Shown here one piece after another: positions 21,489-32,978 of a stretch of DNA of 64,000 nt. The position numbers were made by a program, and so were the translations under genes. A model generated the notes under the pieces. That model saw nothing but the letters and a program-made list of their open reading frames with translations, did no database searches and was not told the origin of the DNA. Position 1 is the stretch's first letter. Each line of letters starts with the position of its first letter. Source of the stretch: Girardinichthys multiradiatus (taxonomy: Eukaryota > Chordata > Actinopteri > Cyprinodontiformes > Goodeidae); assembly GCF_021462225.1 (NCBI RefSeq), contig NC_061797.1, forward strand, positions 4,271,001-4,335,000, in the 5' to 3' direction.

Positions 21489-24400
21489 CTGATAAAGGAA
21501 AAGAAACAATTAGACAAAAGAGCCCAAAAGTTGCATTAGTGCAATAACTGAACTGAACTTTGTACTGTTTCACCCTTTGATCCCCCATTCACACAGTTGA
21601 CTGTTACTGCAGAAATGTCCCTTTACAAGATCAAGCATAGCACCACAAACAAAACAGCTGCTCAGTCAGTCTCATAATAATAAAAATAATCATACATTTG
21701 TCTTGCTGCACTTTCTGCATTGCAAAGCAAATTCTCTCAAAGGAGAACCAGTAATGTTAAATCAATGACTGGAACATTCACAAAAGCAAAGCTGTAAAAG
21801 GTCTTCGGGAATTAATTTTATATCTGGGGATTTCATACCCTATCTGGAAAAAAAACATTCAGTCACATAAGTTTCATGAGTAAGTGTTGGGAACAAAACT
21901 CAAGCAGACTCCGTGCGCGATGGCTGGGTCCTATAGGTCTATTTTTTATGTAGCGTTCTGGACGGTTTAAAAATTCAAAGTACTTCACATAGTGTGTGTG
22001 GTGACAGTCTTCCTATTAGAAATATGGAAAGAATATTCACGTCATTATAATGATTGGCATTGAGCTGTGATTCAGCTTAGTGCAGCAGCTAGAGTGCCGT
22101 GTGGGTTTGATGCAGACATGGTAGAACTTAACGGGTTCGAGTCGACAACCTTTTTTTTCCCCCCAGAGTCAAGTTTGAGTCTCTGATGTCATTCAAGAAG
22201 TTGTTGCTTTGCTGTAATTTATTACAAACATCCCTCGTGGTGTGTAAACACAGTCTCTCTACGCGTTTTTCCGCCACAGGAACCGGTTCTTTGACTGTCA
22301 AAGCACCGTTGCCATGGTTATTTGGACACGTCATGGGTGACTTCCGGCCGCTTATACTACTTTGCAAATGTATTCAAGGGCGGGACCGACCGGGACGGTT
22401 CAAGCGCCACGTGCACGGCAAATTGGGATGTATGAAGGTTACGTGTGCGGTAACGTGTCTGAATTTTTTTGTGCGCCGTAAGTTTTAGAATTTCTCCCTA
22501 TCGCAAACTTTTAGTATGAAAGCTGCGCAGTCTTTTCTACATGAGGCCCCAGGTTTTAGCGGCATGTGCTCTCTGTCTGCTGTCGGGGGAGTGTGTTTTC
22601 ACCTGCGTGCGAGCGCACGCAACTAAGCGTGTCAGCATCGGTGACACAGAGCTTGAGGGGTGTGTTTTTTTCCAGCTTTTGTCAAGTTTGGCCATAAAAA
22701 GTGGAGTAGCGACGACGCAGGCACAGAAATCATTCACGACGTGATAATAAAAAATGGCATTTACTGTGAAAATGTACTATTACTAGTAGGAGGGGTGCCC
22801 CCCTTGGATAAGGGTAGGGGAAATGCTGTACAGGTATTTTCCTTCTAGGTGCTTCTATTGAGGACCACTGCTTCTTTCACAGCTTCTTCTTCTCAGTTCT
22901 TCTTCATGAGCAACATAACCTGTACCACCACCTTGTGATGAAACTATATAATTTAATTTACTTGCTGGTTGTAACATCTGAAATACGTTTCTTTCCAATT
23001 CCCCTTGCTTTTGAAGTTAAACCTTATTAGCTCAGCAATGAATTAACTGAACATGTAACATGCCATCACACGATTCTCTTGAATCCCGCAGCCCTGGTAA
23101 ATATGTGCATTGTAAGACTAATATACTGGGGCAACCAATGACATGTGGAAAACCTGCCAGCACATTCAGTTACAGTATGTAAAAAACCGAGTGCCAAGAT
23201 GTTTCCCAGTGGATTAGAACCTCACAGATGTCAGAAATCCCAACAGAAAAATTCATTAAGCCTCCAACTGATACATTTAGGTTTAAAATAAGCTTTTAAT
23301 TTTACCAACATGCTTTTTTGACTGGAAATAATATTAGCGACTTGAATCTCTCAGAGAATCTGTGGTGGCAGCTGAAGATTAGGGTGATGGTAACGGGGCC
23401 TTCCAACCAAAGAGAAATTATCAAAATACATGAGGAAACATGCAAAGATCTACTCGGCAACAAGGGTTTATTGGTTGTTATACCAATAAATATTTTTCCA
23501 TTCATTATTGAGACGGGTATACATTTATTTGATATGACACTTTTTAATAAAACAAAAAATTTGCGGATGAATCAGATTTTTTTATTTAAATCTTCCAGGG
23601 GTATGAATAATTTTGGGTTTAACAGTATGTATATACAGCACCATTTTACGTGAAGTTTTATCTAACAGAAAAAGGAGCAACGCCGACATTTACGGTGGTT
23701 GAAAAGAACAGAGTGCCTATCACTCGATGATCCCTTTCACGTCAGAGGTTGAGGTGTAATCAGTAACCCTGTAGTTATGTGATCTTGCTGAAGTTCTAGA
23801 GCCCCTGAAAGGCCCTGTCTGAAACAGTGCACAGCTCTTTGTTATCTTTGATGTCAAAGTTCAAGCGGCAGTAGAGAAATGTAGCCATTGTTACGTCTCA
23901 ATGATAATGCTGCAGGTGATGTTCTCTTCTGTTCCTGCGTCTGGAACAGAAAGTCACACTCCTCCCTCCACTTCCAATGAAAACCTCTGCTGGCTCTTTT
24001 TAATACTACAAACGGACAGTATGGAGAATTTTAGGTAGAGTTGTTACCTGCAGTAAACATTTTAGATCAACACAGTCTGGTTTTTCCAAATGGCTGCAGT
24101 AGACATACAGCTCAGACTGAAGCCAATTTTAGAACCAATCTCCAGCTTAACCAAACACTATTCAATCGACATTTACACAACCATGTGTTTCCTTCAGAGA
24201 GCGTCTCTGACCATGTATTCTTAATAAGGTTGTGCAATGATTCATTCCATTTTGATTTTTGCCCCCAAACAATCAAAAACAACGCACCACTCTGCAATAT
24301 AATTCTGATCAACCAGAGAAAGATCGAAACACAGAGAGTTAGTAACTTTATGCATAAATTTAATAAATGTAAGCAATCTTTTAGTAGCAGCATTAAAACT

Positions 24401-27013
24401 AATTTGTTTGGTAGAAACAAGTAAATTCTAACAATCATTCAATTGTTAAAATTTAATTGCTGACCAGGCTTTTGATGTTTCCTCTAGTATTTTGACAATT
24501 TATCTTTGGTGAGGAGCTCCAAATCTTTGCAGTTGGAAGACCTTCTTAGCCATCACCCTAATCTTTACCTCCTTCCACAAATTATCCACAAAATTCAAGT
24601 CAGGAGTCTGGCAGGGCCACTCCAAAATGTGTTTATTTCCAGTCAGAAAAAAACATTTTGGACTCCAGTGTAAATAATTAAAAGTAGGCTGCACAATATT
24701 AGTTAAACTGGATTGCTAAATTATTGTTTCCAGCACTCTTTTCATCCCTGTGAGGTGTAGGTAGCTGCAGCAGTGAGACTCCATCCAACACTACCCTATT
24801 CACATGCAAGTGTTTAAGTGAAGTGGTAGTGTGAGACTTACTGGTGACCTCCTGCAGAAAATCCAGACAAGGCCGGCTAATTCCAGACATGCTTACAGAC
24901 ACAGCTACTGGGGTCTGGCCTTCGTAGTTCCTGGTATTGGTATTAGCCCCGTATGTGTAGAGCATCTGAGCACACAGCACATCATCCCTAAGAGCTGACA
25001 GATGTAGGGGAGTCTGTCCATCTTCAAGACGACCGAGGTTTGTGTCCGCTCCCCTCTGCAGGAACATACGGCAGTAAGAATGGTTCCCTTTGATGACAGC
25101 ATAGCGCAGCAGGAAGCCGTTCTGAATGTCAATATTGGCGCTATGGTCCAGCAGGATCCGTACACAGCTGGAACGCTCGCGGATGATGGCCAGCTGCAGC
25201 GGTGTGGTCCCTTTGTCACTAAGTGGGTCCACCTCAGCCCTGAACTCCAGGAGGAGGCGTACGAATGAATCACGGCCATAGTGGGCTGCCACGTGGAGAG
25301 GTGTCCAGCCGTCATTGCTTTTAGCATTTATAATGTCACCACGATACTCAGATTCGAGCATCAGTCGGGCAATACGTGCCCTGCCATGCATAGCTGCATA
25401 GTGAAGTGCTGTGAAGCCACCAATAAAGTCCTTTACCGTGGGGTCCGCTGTACAAAACAGAATGAAAAGAAGAAATCAAATATAGCACTAACTCCTTTGC
25501 GCTACGAGCATATGATTGCCTGGAACAGCATCACCAATGTGCAACAAAAGGACATTGGCAACTCTAAAAGCCAAAAGAAAGCAGCTGCATCAAGCTTGTT
25601 TCAAAATGTACACCTCTGTTACTTTCTATTAAACAAGTAATATCGGAGGCTTCCTGTTGGCGGCCGACCCTCCACGACAAAGCACTTTCTGAGCCTTCTT
25701 TGAGCCCACCCTGCTCAGAAGTGACGAACCGCCACGCTTCCAATGTGTGTCCTCCTTAATAAGGCAGATTCTTACTGCACTGACATTTTTCATGCTTGGA
25801 AAATAAAGGGGTAAAAGCTTGCATTCCACAAACAAATGTACATATTTTCTAGTTAAAAATACTTTTAATTAAACAATAACAATAGCCATGTCAAGTAGCA
25901 TAAATATTTTTCAGTTGAACATATTTTACCTTCACGACAATCAGACTCTGTAGCTTGATGCAGTTTGATGTATTTCAGTTTAATGTTGTAATTCTTTGAC
26001 CAAGAAAAACAAAAGGAAAAAACGTACTGCCATTTCAATGTTGTCAAAAGAACTGGCAGAAATGATGTATGTTGATGTCTGCCACAGGATGGCAAACTAC
26101 ACGACGCAAACGGCACCGTTATTCTCCCTTTCTTAAAGCTTACTTTCTACCAGCTATAAAACTCCTGAATGCTGAGGAGTGGAGCAGTTGGAACACACAT
26201 ACATATACAGCCCATACCTGGACTACTTATTGCTCATTCGTCCCAGTGGATGTGAAGCGTCTGTCTTTTAAGTTCTCTGTTTCTCAATTATTCACGTGTG
26301 GAGACCTGTACTGACTGCTATGTCTCTGGGATATTGGTGTTACTGAATGGCAGTTGTCTAAATGCCCTTTATCTGACTATTTCCGCTATTTGTTTCTTTT
26401 CAACAAGCAGGCCTAACTGCAGACGCCAATTTCTTTTTTAGGATTATACCATTTATATCATTAACAGGACTTCAACAAAGTAAGTCTGGTCTAAAACGTA
26501 ATAAAACAAAGAAACATTAACTTCTAGCAGAAATCTATTGTTTGGATTTTGCAACAGAAAAATTACAAAAACATGTCATTTGACGAGTAAACTGATCTTG
26601 TATGAAGTGTAAGTAGCAATAAGGTGTTAATAAATCAAACATAAACTTCAGTTAACAGTATCAAATGCAAAAACATACAATAAGGAGCTGACATGCACCG
26701 ATCTCCTTTCCTGTGTTCCAATCTACCTTATGCCAGGGGACGCCATTATAGGCCTGATCAAGATAATGAAAACTAATAAAAATGTAAATGACAGGTTCTG
26801 ACCTCCATGCTCCAGAAAAACTCGGACACATCGCTCTTTCCCTTTGGCAGCAGAGAAGTGAAGCAGAGTCCACCCGTTGGCGTCTCGGATCTTGGGCGAG
26901 TACCCCCGCTCCAGCATCCTCCTGACCGTGCACACGTCTCCCGCTGCAACTGCAGCCTGAATCTGCAGCTCCTCATGGAGCTCAGGGTTCCCTCTGCAGT
27001 GATGGTTCAGCAT
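21349..27013 (-). CDS. asb7: asb7 gene: ankyrin repeat and SOCS box protein 7 (complete coding region, three exons)
   Basis: Joined exons 27013-26803, 25447-24842 and 21488-21349 give 957 nt, 318 residues plus stop, the length of human ASB7 as I recall it. All junctions are GT-AG and phases match (1, 1). The protein is a run of ankyrin repeats (for example [51 protein letters not shown]) followed by a C-terminal SOCS box with a BC box ([15 protein letters not shown]) and a CUL5 box around [17 protein letters not shown]7 is known as a substrate-recognition subunit of CUL5-elongin B/C ubiquitin ligases. It is divergent to lins1, as in human. The start was chosen as the first Met of the conserved N terminus ([16 protein letters not shown]); a longer in-frame upstream extension is not conserved and is likely 5'UTR or intron. 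Confidence 0.95.
22250..22740. promoter_or_regulatory. CpG-dense intronic island (possible promoter or retroelement remnant)
   Basis: CpG dinucleotides are visibly concentrated here (clusters such as GGGCGGGACCGACCGGGACGG near 22380 and GCGTGCGAGCGCACGC near 22605) against CpG-poor, AT-rich flanks. Several CACGTG/ACGTG-type motifs are present (22410-22460). No conserved coding frame is seen. It may be an alternative promoter, an enhancer, or a young retroelement. Confidence 0.35.
23300..23640 (+). pseudogene. Tc1-like transposase remnant
   Basis: [18 protein letters not shown] matches the catalytic-Glu segment of Tc1 transposases (D-L-N-x-x-E-N-L-W). It is followed near 23600 by GGGGTATGAATAATTTTGGG, a terminal-like sequence also seen in decayed form near 42295. 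Ends not definable. Confidence 0.6.
24500..24680 (-). pseudogene. Tc1-like transposase remnant
   Basis: Minus-strand translation reads [20 protein letters not shown] followed by KIRVMAKK, the end of a Tc1-type DDE domain with Asp in place of the catalytic Glu. Same lineage as the remnants at 23300 and 47745. Confidence 0.65.
24842..25447 (-). CDS. asb7: asb7 coding exon 2 (central ankyrin repeats)
   Basis: 606-nt exon between a TTTTGTACAG acceptor and a GTAAGT donor. Begins [19 protein letters not shown] and ends LDFLQEVT, carrying most of the ankyrin repeats. It reads open across its full length. Confidence 0.97.
26060..26190 (+). pseudogene. Possible LINE 3' coding remnant in asb7 intron 1
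   Basis: Translation [22 protein letters not shown] resembles the basic C-terminal end (RxRYxxSFxPxAIxLLN) of Rex1/L2-type LINE ORF2. Short and isolated, so tentative. The rest of the 25448-26802 intron shows nothing recognisable. Confidence 0.35.
26803..27013 (-). CDS. asb7: asb7 coding exon 1
   Basis: Starts at ATG 27013-27011 and encodes the N terminus ([20 protein letters not shown]) and the first ankyrin repeat ([15 protein letters not shown]). Donor CATGGAG|GTCAGA at 26803/26802. A possible 5'UTR acceptor (GAACAG) lies about 35 bp upstream of the ATG. Confidence 0.95.
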
Positions 27014-27278
27014 CCTGTCACATTTTAGAATGGGAGTCTTCAACTGTTCATGTTGGTAAAACCAATAAATTGTGGATCTCAAAGTTATTATCTGAAGTAA
27101 ACCTTAGACTTTGTCTTGCTGAGGGAAAGCTAACCTTTCTAATGTGCCTTAGCTAGATGCACCTTAACCACATGCTTTTAGTAGCCATTGGCAAAGCTTT
27201 TAACATCAATTATCCATGGTTTAACAGTTTAGCTTTTAAAATAACTTTGACTGAAGATCATCTCGCAGACACTCATTC

Positions 27279-27639
27279 ACTATATTGCCAAAGTATTGGG
27301 TCACACCACCAAATCAATCAATTCCAGTGTTCCAATCACTTCTATGGCTGCAGGTGTATGAAGTTTGGCGTGGAGAAACCTGACTGCCTGCACAGAGTCC
27401 TGACCTCAACCTTCTGGAACACCTTTGGGATGAATTAGAGCAGAGGTGTCAATTCTGGTTTTCTCATCTAACTATGAATACCCTCCTAAATCTTGTGGAA
27501 GATGTCTACAGAATAGTTAAAGTTGTTGTTGCTGGTAATAGTGGGTCCATCAACAAACTGGATCTTTTAGATTAAGAATAGGATGTCTTTAAAGTTCATG
27601 TACACATAAAAATAGACAAAATCTTTTTGCAATATAGTG
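27279..27639 (+). mobile_element. Short Tc1/mariner-like remnant
   Basis: Imperfect inverted ends (CACTATATTGCCAAA at 27279 and its inverse at 27625-27639) enclose a C-terminal transposase fragment read as [19 protein letters not shown] (about 27390-27446), with the catalytic Glu kept. The N-terminal two thirds are missing. Confidence 0.65.
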
Positions 27640-28613
27640 TCTGCATAGTTTTATTATCATTACATTTTAAGGCTCATTATAGTTCAAACAAAAACATAAT
27701 CAAGTTTAGCTAAAGCCATCCAGCATCATGTATGTGGGAGCACATGTATCATTTTCAACTGCATGAAGATTTTACAATCAAATTCCAGTCCAGTGCAAAG
27801 AGCAACATTGCATTATGGACAAACTGGTCTGTTCATAGCTGAGTTTGCTCTGCAGTAGATCATAAAACAAACTGTTAGTTTGTTTTGATAATGACTAGAA
27901 AAGGTCCTCTGTTAATGCTAATATGTAAAATAGGTTTAAAAAATGTAATGTCATATTTGTCAAGCTCTGATTAACAAAACATCATTATGATTAAATCAAA
28001 ATGTACCTTTTAACCAGCTGAAGAGATGGGCTTCTCTTAGTCATATTGCTGCTGCACCTGCAGATGTTCTGCTGCAAAATCATCAAGACAGAGATAAATC
28101 ACAAGACCAAATCTCATTTCACCCATTCCCCCTATCGCTCATTTCAATCCTGAATTCATGCTAGGGTTACAAGTGTCTAGATGTTTCTTGAATGTAGCAC
28201 AGCATAATGGGTAGAACTGCTTGGCTTTTCGAAAAGATTTTCCACAGGAACTCTACAAGGTGTGTGATCCTAGAGCTGTGATAATTAATTTATGTTTTTA
28301 CTCTGATTCGTTCTCAAAACTACCCCAAAAACAATGTAGATGACAAAAATGTTATCAGTAAACTTAGTGAGCAAGACATTATCTCTCCCTTGACTTCCTA
28401 GATGCAAAAAACAGAGAAACATCCACAGTAAAGGTCAGAACATCATGGACTTTGGAAATATGTGGATGTGATCCAACAACGCTGGCTTTTCCCCAACAAA
28501 CAAAAAGCTTTTTCCAACCTTTACACTTCAGCTAATGGGATGTCTGTGTGATATGACCTGCAACTGTCAGAAAATATACTGAAACACCTTTTGCTGCATT
28601 TTGTCTACATTTA
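27640..28613. other. Unassigned asb7-lins1 intergenic sequence
   Basis: AT-rich sequence with no recognised exon or transposon end on either strand. Confidence 0.4.
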
Positions 28614-29603
28614 TTAAAGAGGACATATCATGCAAAATCCACTTTTTTAGCCCTCAAATACATTTTATTGTGTACTTAGAGTCTGTAGGAGTGCAGAAAA
28701 GTTGATTTTAGTCACTCCAGGTGCTGCGTAGATATCTTTATATTCTGTTTGGGCCATAGTTTTCAGCCCGTTCCATTTTTCCTATCCTCTGTTACATTTT
28801 TTTGAACTGTTACATCACAGCATAGTAAATAAGGTCATGGACTTCCGGCTGACCAATTTCATGTATCCAGCATATTTATTTCTCTCAGCGATTTTGTAGT
28901 CCAAGCTCCAGTAGCCTACGCTGAAAGAGAGTTCAGTTCATTTGTTGGGTATATTTACCCACACAATTCATTATACCGTCCCCCAGAATCAGAACCTCTT
29001 CATAGTACCTGGTTAAAGTTTATTTTTCATGGAAATGTTCCCACATCAGTCAGGAAATTCCTTCCTGTCTGCGTGAAGTACTTCAAGGATGAGTGCGTTC
29101 AGCAACCTCCAACCAGTGTCAAGAAGGATTTGCTGAAAGACTTCATCTGATTAAGGGGTCAGTTCCTTCTGTCTATGGAAACGATGAACACAGTAAAGAG
29201 TTAAGCTGCAAATATGCTAAAATGACAACAAACTATTTTAGACATGAATTTATTGTGTGTTGATATGACCTCCTGGCCATTGTTCAGTTTTGTTGTTTTT
29301 GTCTTGTTTCTGCTGCGCCAAACAATTTACTACAAAAACTACAAAAATGGCGACTGGGTTAAAGTGGAACGCTCTTTAACCTTGAGGGGGGCGGGGTTGT
29401 GAAGTGCCTCAGTAGCATTTAAAGAGACGGCACCAAAACAAGTTGCTCTCAGACGCACCTCAGAACAGGTAAAAGAGGAGCCTGTGGAGCTTCAATAACA
29501 AGGAGTTCAGACCAAAGCATTGAAGTTCCACTTTATAAAGACCACAGCTGAATGATTTAAGACTGAAAAGGAAGGATTTAAAAGCATGACATGACCCCTT
29601 TAA
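28614..29603. mobile_element. TTAA-bounded non-autonomous DNA transposon (about 990 bp)
   Basis: Left end TTAAAGAGGACATATCATGC; right end is the inverted near-match GCATGACATGACCCCTTTAA. Both are bounded by TTAA, the target duplicated by piggyBac-type elements. No transposase frame is present, so it is non-autonomous. Assignment to piggyBac rather than another TTAA-using superfamily is inference. Confidence 0.8.
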
Positions 29604-31425
29604 ATATGGGGACAGTTGCTACTGAGTTGTATATGAGAAGACACTCTTTATGTAGAAATGAATAGCAACAATATAAAGATATTCAGAAAAATATAAACTG
29701 AATAAATAGAATCAAAATGCATTTACTAAGTGCAATAAATAGTGATGTTCCAAACTGAGTAACCATGACGATTTTAGTAGTGATCAAAGTAATAGGGACA
29801 TTATTTCTTTTTCCATAATGAAGCAGTGGGCTGCACTACCACCCATTAAAGTACCTGCTACACTGTTATTTGTAATTTTACTGTCACAACCAATTTATAC
29901 AATTTATAGTATAATTTATTCCAAGCTATTTTACTTTTTTTTCTTCTTCCTAACGTTCTTTTAAAACCAGAATAACATACTGAATGTCTGTTGCAAGCAA
30001 AAAAGACGTATACATGGCATGTAGCGGTCTGTCAACATTTTAAATATGTATCTAAAGGAAATAGACTTCTTGAAGGAGTTTCCCATTTCATAGCGTTTTA
30101 ACCTTTAAACGTTGTGATTTTGAATTGAAGAAACGGGATTGGATGGAAGTGAACAGGAAGCAATGTGACTAAAAACAGCACAGCACATAATGACATGATT
30201 AAAACTAAAAGAAACATCAGAATAATTCAAAATAATAAATTATTTAGGACAGTGTACTGGTCATTTAGAAGTGTTCACAATTTGTAAATGACCTAAATAA
30301 GCAAATGTTTGATTCTTTTCTAAAAACAAGTGAGGCAGAACAAAACAAACTAAATTGATTATTTGTTTATTTTCAAACCCGGTGAAAGGCTGTAAATCTA
30401 TGTAGCTTAGCTCTATAGTTTGGATCCAACAACAAATGTTGCGCAGTTTACCTGGTTAATGTAACAGATTAACGAATAAACAATGAACACAACAGAGTGG
30501 CTGTTTTTAAACAGAATTAACACTAAACTGTACATATATGTGACATTAAAACCAACTGATTGGAGGCAACATGTAAAGGCAATTCAGTCTTAACTTTAAA
30601 GAAAGAACATTTTGCGAAATTCTCAAACAAAAGCCTGATTTAAGGATGTTATTTTTAGAAAGCTGTTAGCTTGTGCTAGTTAGCCAGTAGGCTAACTAAC
30701 TCCCCAGCGTTACCTCGTTGGCGTTTCTATACCTGCTGGAAAACAGCCAGGGTCTAATAAACGGCAGTACAGTGGAAACATCGATATTAAGGTGACTACT
30801 GCAAATATCCAGCCAAAAACGGCATTTCTGCTTCGATAAAACAAAGACTTACTGTGCAGACGCTAAGCAGCCGTTTAGCTAATCAATCAGCTCCAGAGGA
30901 GACAGGAGTTGTCAAAGCTGCATATTTCTGCTCCCTTCAGCTCAGACCCCACAGAAAACAGCACAGCTCAGGGTTGAGGAAAACTTCCCTAACAGCACCT
31001 GGGAGTTCCGTCAAAGTTCATTTTGCTGTCAAAAATGCTTAAACTACAATCTCTGTGACAACAGTGTGACCTCACTAGGAAAAACAACCTAACATCCGTC
31101 TATTTTGTTTCTTCACAATAAAAGCATCTGTTGAGTTCAATAAAAAGTACACGATGGGAAGTAAAAGGTTACCCTTGTATCAGGAAAGGGTAAAATGCTC
31201 CCAAAGGTGATTCATAATTAACAAGACATGGGTATAGAGCAGAGAAATGTAAAGGAAAGTTAATGTTGCAGAAGGTTTACTGGGAGAGAACGAGGAGCAC
31301 ATTTTGAACGTCTATCTAAAAGTGAAAATCAAAGATGCCTCAACAGCTAAACACACACACACTTGCAGTCCACAGTCTACTTGCTTACAACAGACCATAT
31401 TATTTGTCAACTTGAAAAACTCAGT
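29604..31425. other. asb7-lins1 intergenic region with a possible asb7 5' exon
   Basis: Mostly AT-rich, nothing recognised. On the minus strand a donor-like CCAACGAG|GTAACG (boundary 30714/30713) follows somewhat GC-richer sequence at 30720-31060, which could be an untranslated first exon and promoter of asb7. There is no direct evidence beyond position and the splice consensus. Confidence 0.25.
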
Positions 31426-31429
31426 CTGG

Positions 31430-32978
31430 AGTCAAGGTCCTCCACTTCCCATTCAAACACAAATTCTTGCCATTCACAAACCACCCCCTACCTTCAGACC
31501 CCCTGCCTGCACCAAGGATCTCAGAGGAAGATGTAAATAGGCTCTTTCAGCACCTGAAAACAAGGAGCACCTCAGGACCTGATAATGTCTCCCCATCATG
31601 CCTGAGAGCCTGAGCCGGCCAACTGGCACCCATCTTCACTGAGATCTTCAACAAGTCACTGGAGCTGTGTGAGGTTCCCTCTTGCTTCAAACGCTCCACA
31701 ATCATCCCAGTACCCAAGAAACCCAACATCACAGGATTAAATGACATCAGGCCTGTCGCCCTGACCTCTGTGGTCATGAAATCCTTTGAGCGACTGGTGT
31801 TGAAGCACCTGAAGGACATCACAGTCCTCCTGCTGGACCCCTTGCAGTTTGCCTACCGAGCAAACGGGTCAGCAGATGATGCAGTCCACTTGGGACTACA
31901 CTTCATCCTGCAACACCTTGAACACCCAGGGATGTACGCCAGGATCCTGTTTGTAAACTTCAGCTCAGCCTTCAACACCATTAACACAGGCATCATCCAC
32001 CAGAAGCTCATCCAGCTCAAAGTCCCAGCCTCCACCTGTCAGTGGATCACCAGCTTCCTGAAGGACCGGCAGCAGCAGGTGAGGCTGGGAAACATCTTCT
32101 CCCACACAAGAACCATCAGCACCGGCGCCCTCCAGGGGTGTGTTCTCTCCCCTCTCCTCTTCTCCCTCTACACAATGACTGCACCTCAGCGGACCCGTCT
32201 GTGAAACTCCTGGCCCTTGCAGCTGACACCACTGTTATTGGTCTGATCGAGGACACTGATGAGTCTGCAGACAGACAGGAGGTGGATCGGCTGGTAATCT
32301 GGTGAGGTCAGACCCCCATCCTCAACAACACTGTCTGCTGTGGGCCACTTCCAACCACGTCTCAAAACCTGAGATGGTCCTCACAAATAGATAATGTTCA
32401 GAAGAAGGCTCAGCAGAGACTGTACTTCCTGAGGTAATTCAAGAAGTACAACTTCCACAGGAGCTGCTGGACATCTTCTACACTGCCATCATTCAGTCTG
32501 TCCTGTCTTCGTCCATTTCAGTGTGGTTTGGTTCATCCACAAAACAAGACATTACCAGACTGCAACGAACAATCAGGTCTGACCTTCCCTTTGTCCAGGA
32601 CTTATACAGGTCTGGGGTCAGGAAAAGAGCAACTAAAATCTCTGCAGACCCCACACACCCTGCACACAAACTGTTTAGACTGTTACCTTCAGGTGGCGCT
32701 ACAGACCGCCGTCTGCTAAATCCAGCCGCCACAGATACAGTCTCTTTCCCCAGGCTGTTTCTCTAATGAACACTTGACAGTCAGAGTTCCAGAAAAACAC
32801 CACGCATACTTGGACTGATCTCACATCATATTCTATTGTAAAGTCACTTGTGTATATATGTACATTTAAAAAAGATATTTTGTATTATTGAGAGCAAAGT
32901 GTACCAGAGTCAAATTCCTTGTTTATCTGTACAAACAAGCAATAAAGCTGATTCGGATTCTTCTGATTCGGATTCTGA
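31430..32978 (+). mobile_element. CR1/Rex1-like LINE copy with 3' end
   Basis: Contains RT fingers ([20 protein letters not shown]), motif A as [12 protein letters not shown] (Asn where catalytic Asp is expected), motif B ([15 protein letters not shown]), a catalytic box shortened to LAADTTVIG, and the C terminus AHKLFRLLPSGGATDRRLL. It ends with AATAAA (32941) and a repeated GATTCGGATTCTTCT tail. Frame changes and both catalytic-site changes mean it is dead. The 18218-18727 fragment is the same family. Confidence 0.85.

Larger units (their letters stand above)
21489..24841. other. asb7 intron 2
   Basis: 3.35-kb intron. It contains a CpG-dense stretch (22250-22740), Tc1-like transposase remnants at about 23300-23640 and 24500-24690, and otherwise AT-rich sequence with nothing recognised. 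Confidence 0.85.

Noticed and set aside
22186..22488. 100-codon frame in the CpG-dense island as an intronic gene
   Set aside because: No domain or conserved motif; GC-rich sequence lacks stops by composition.
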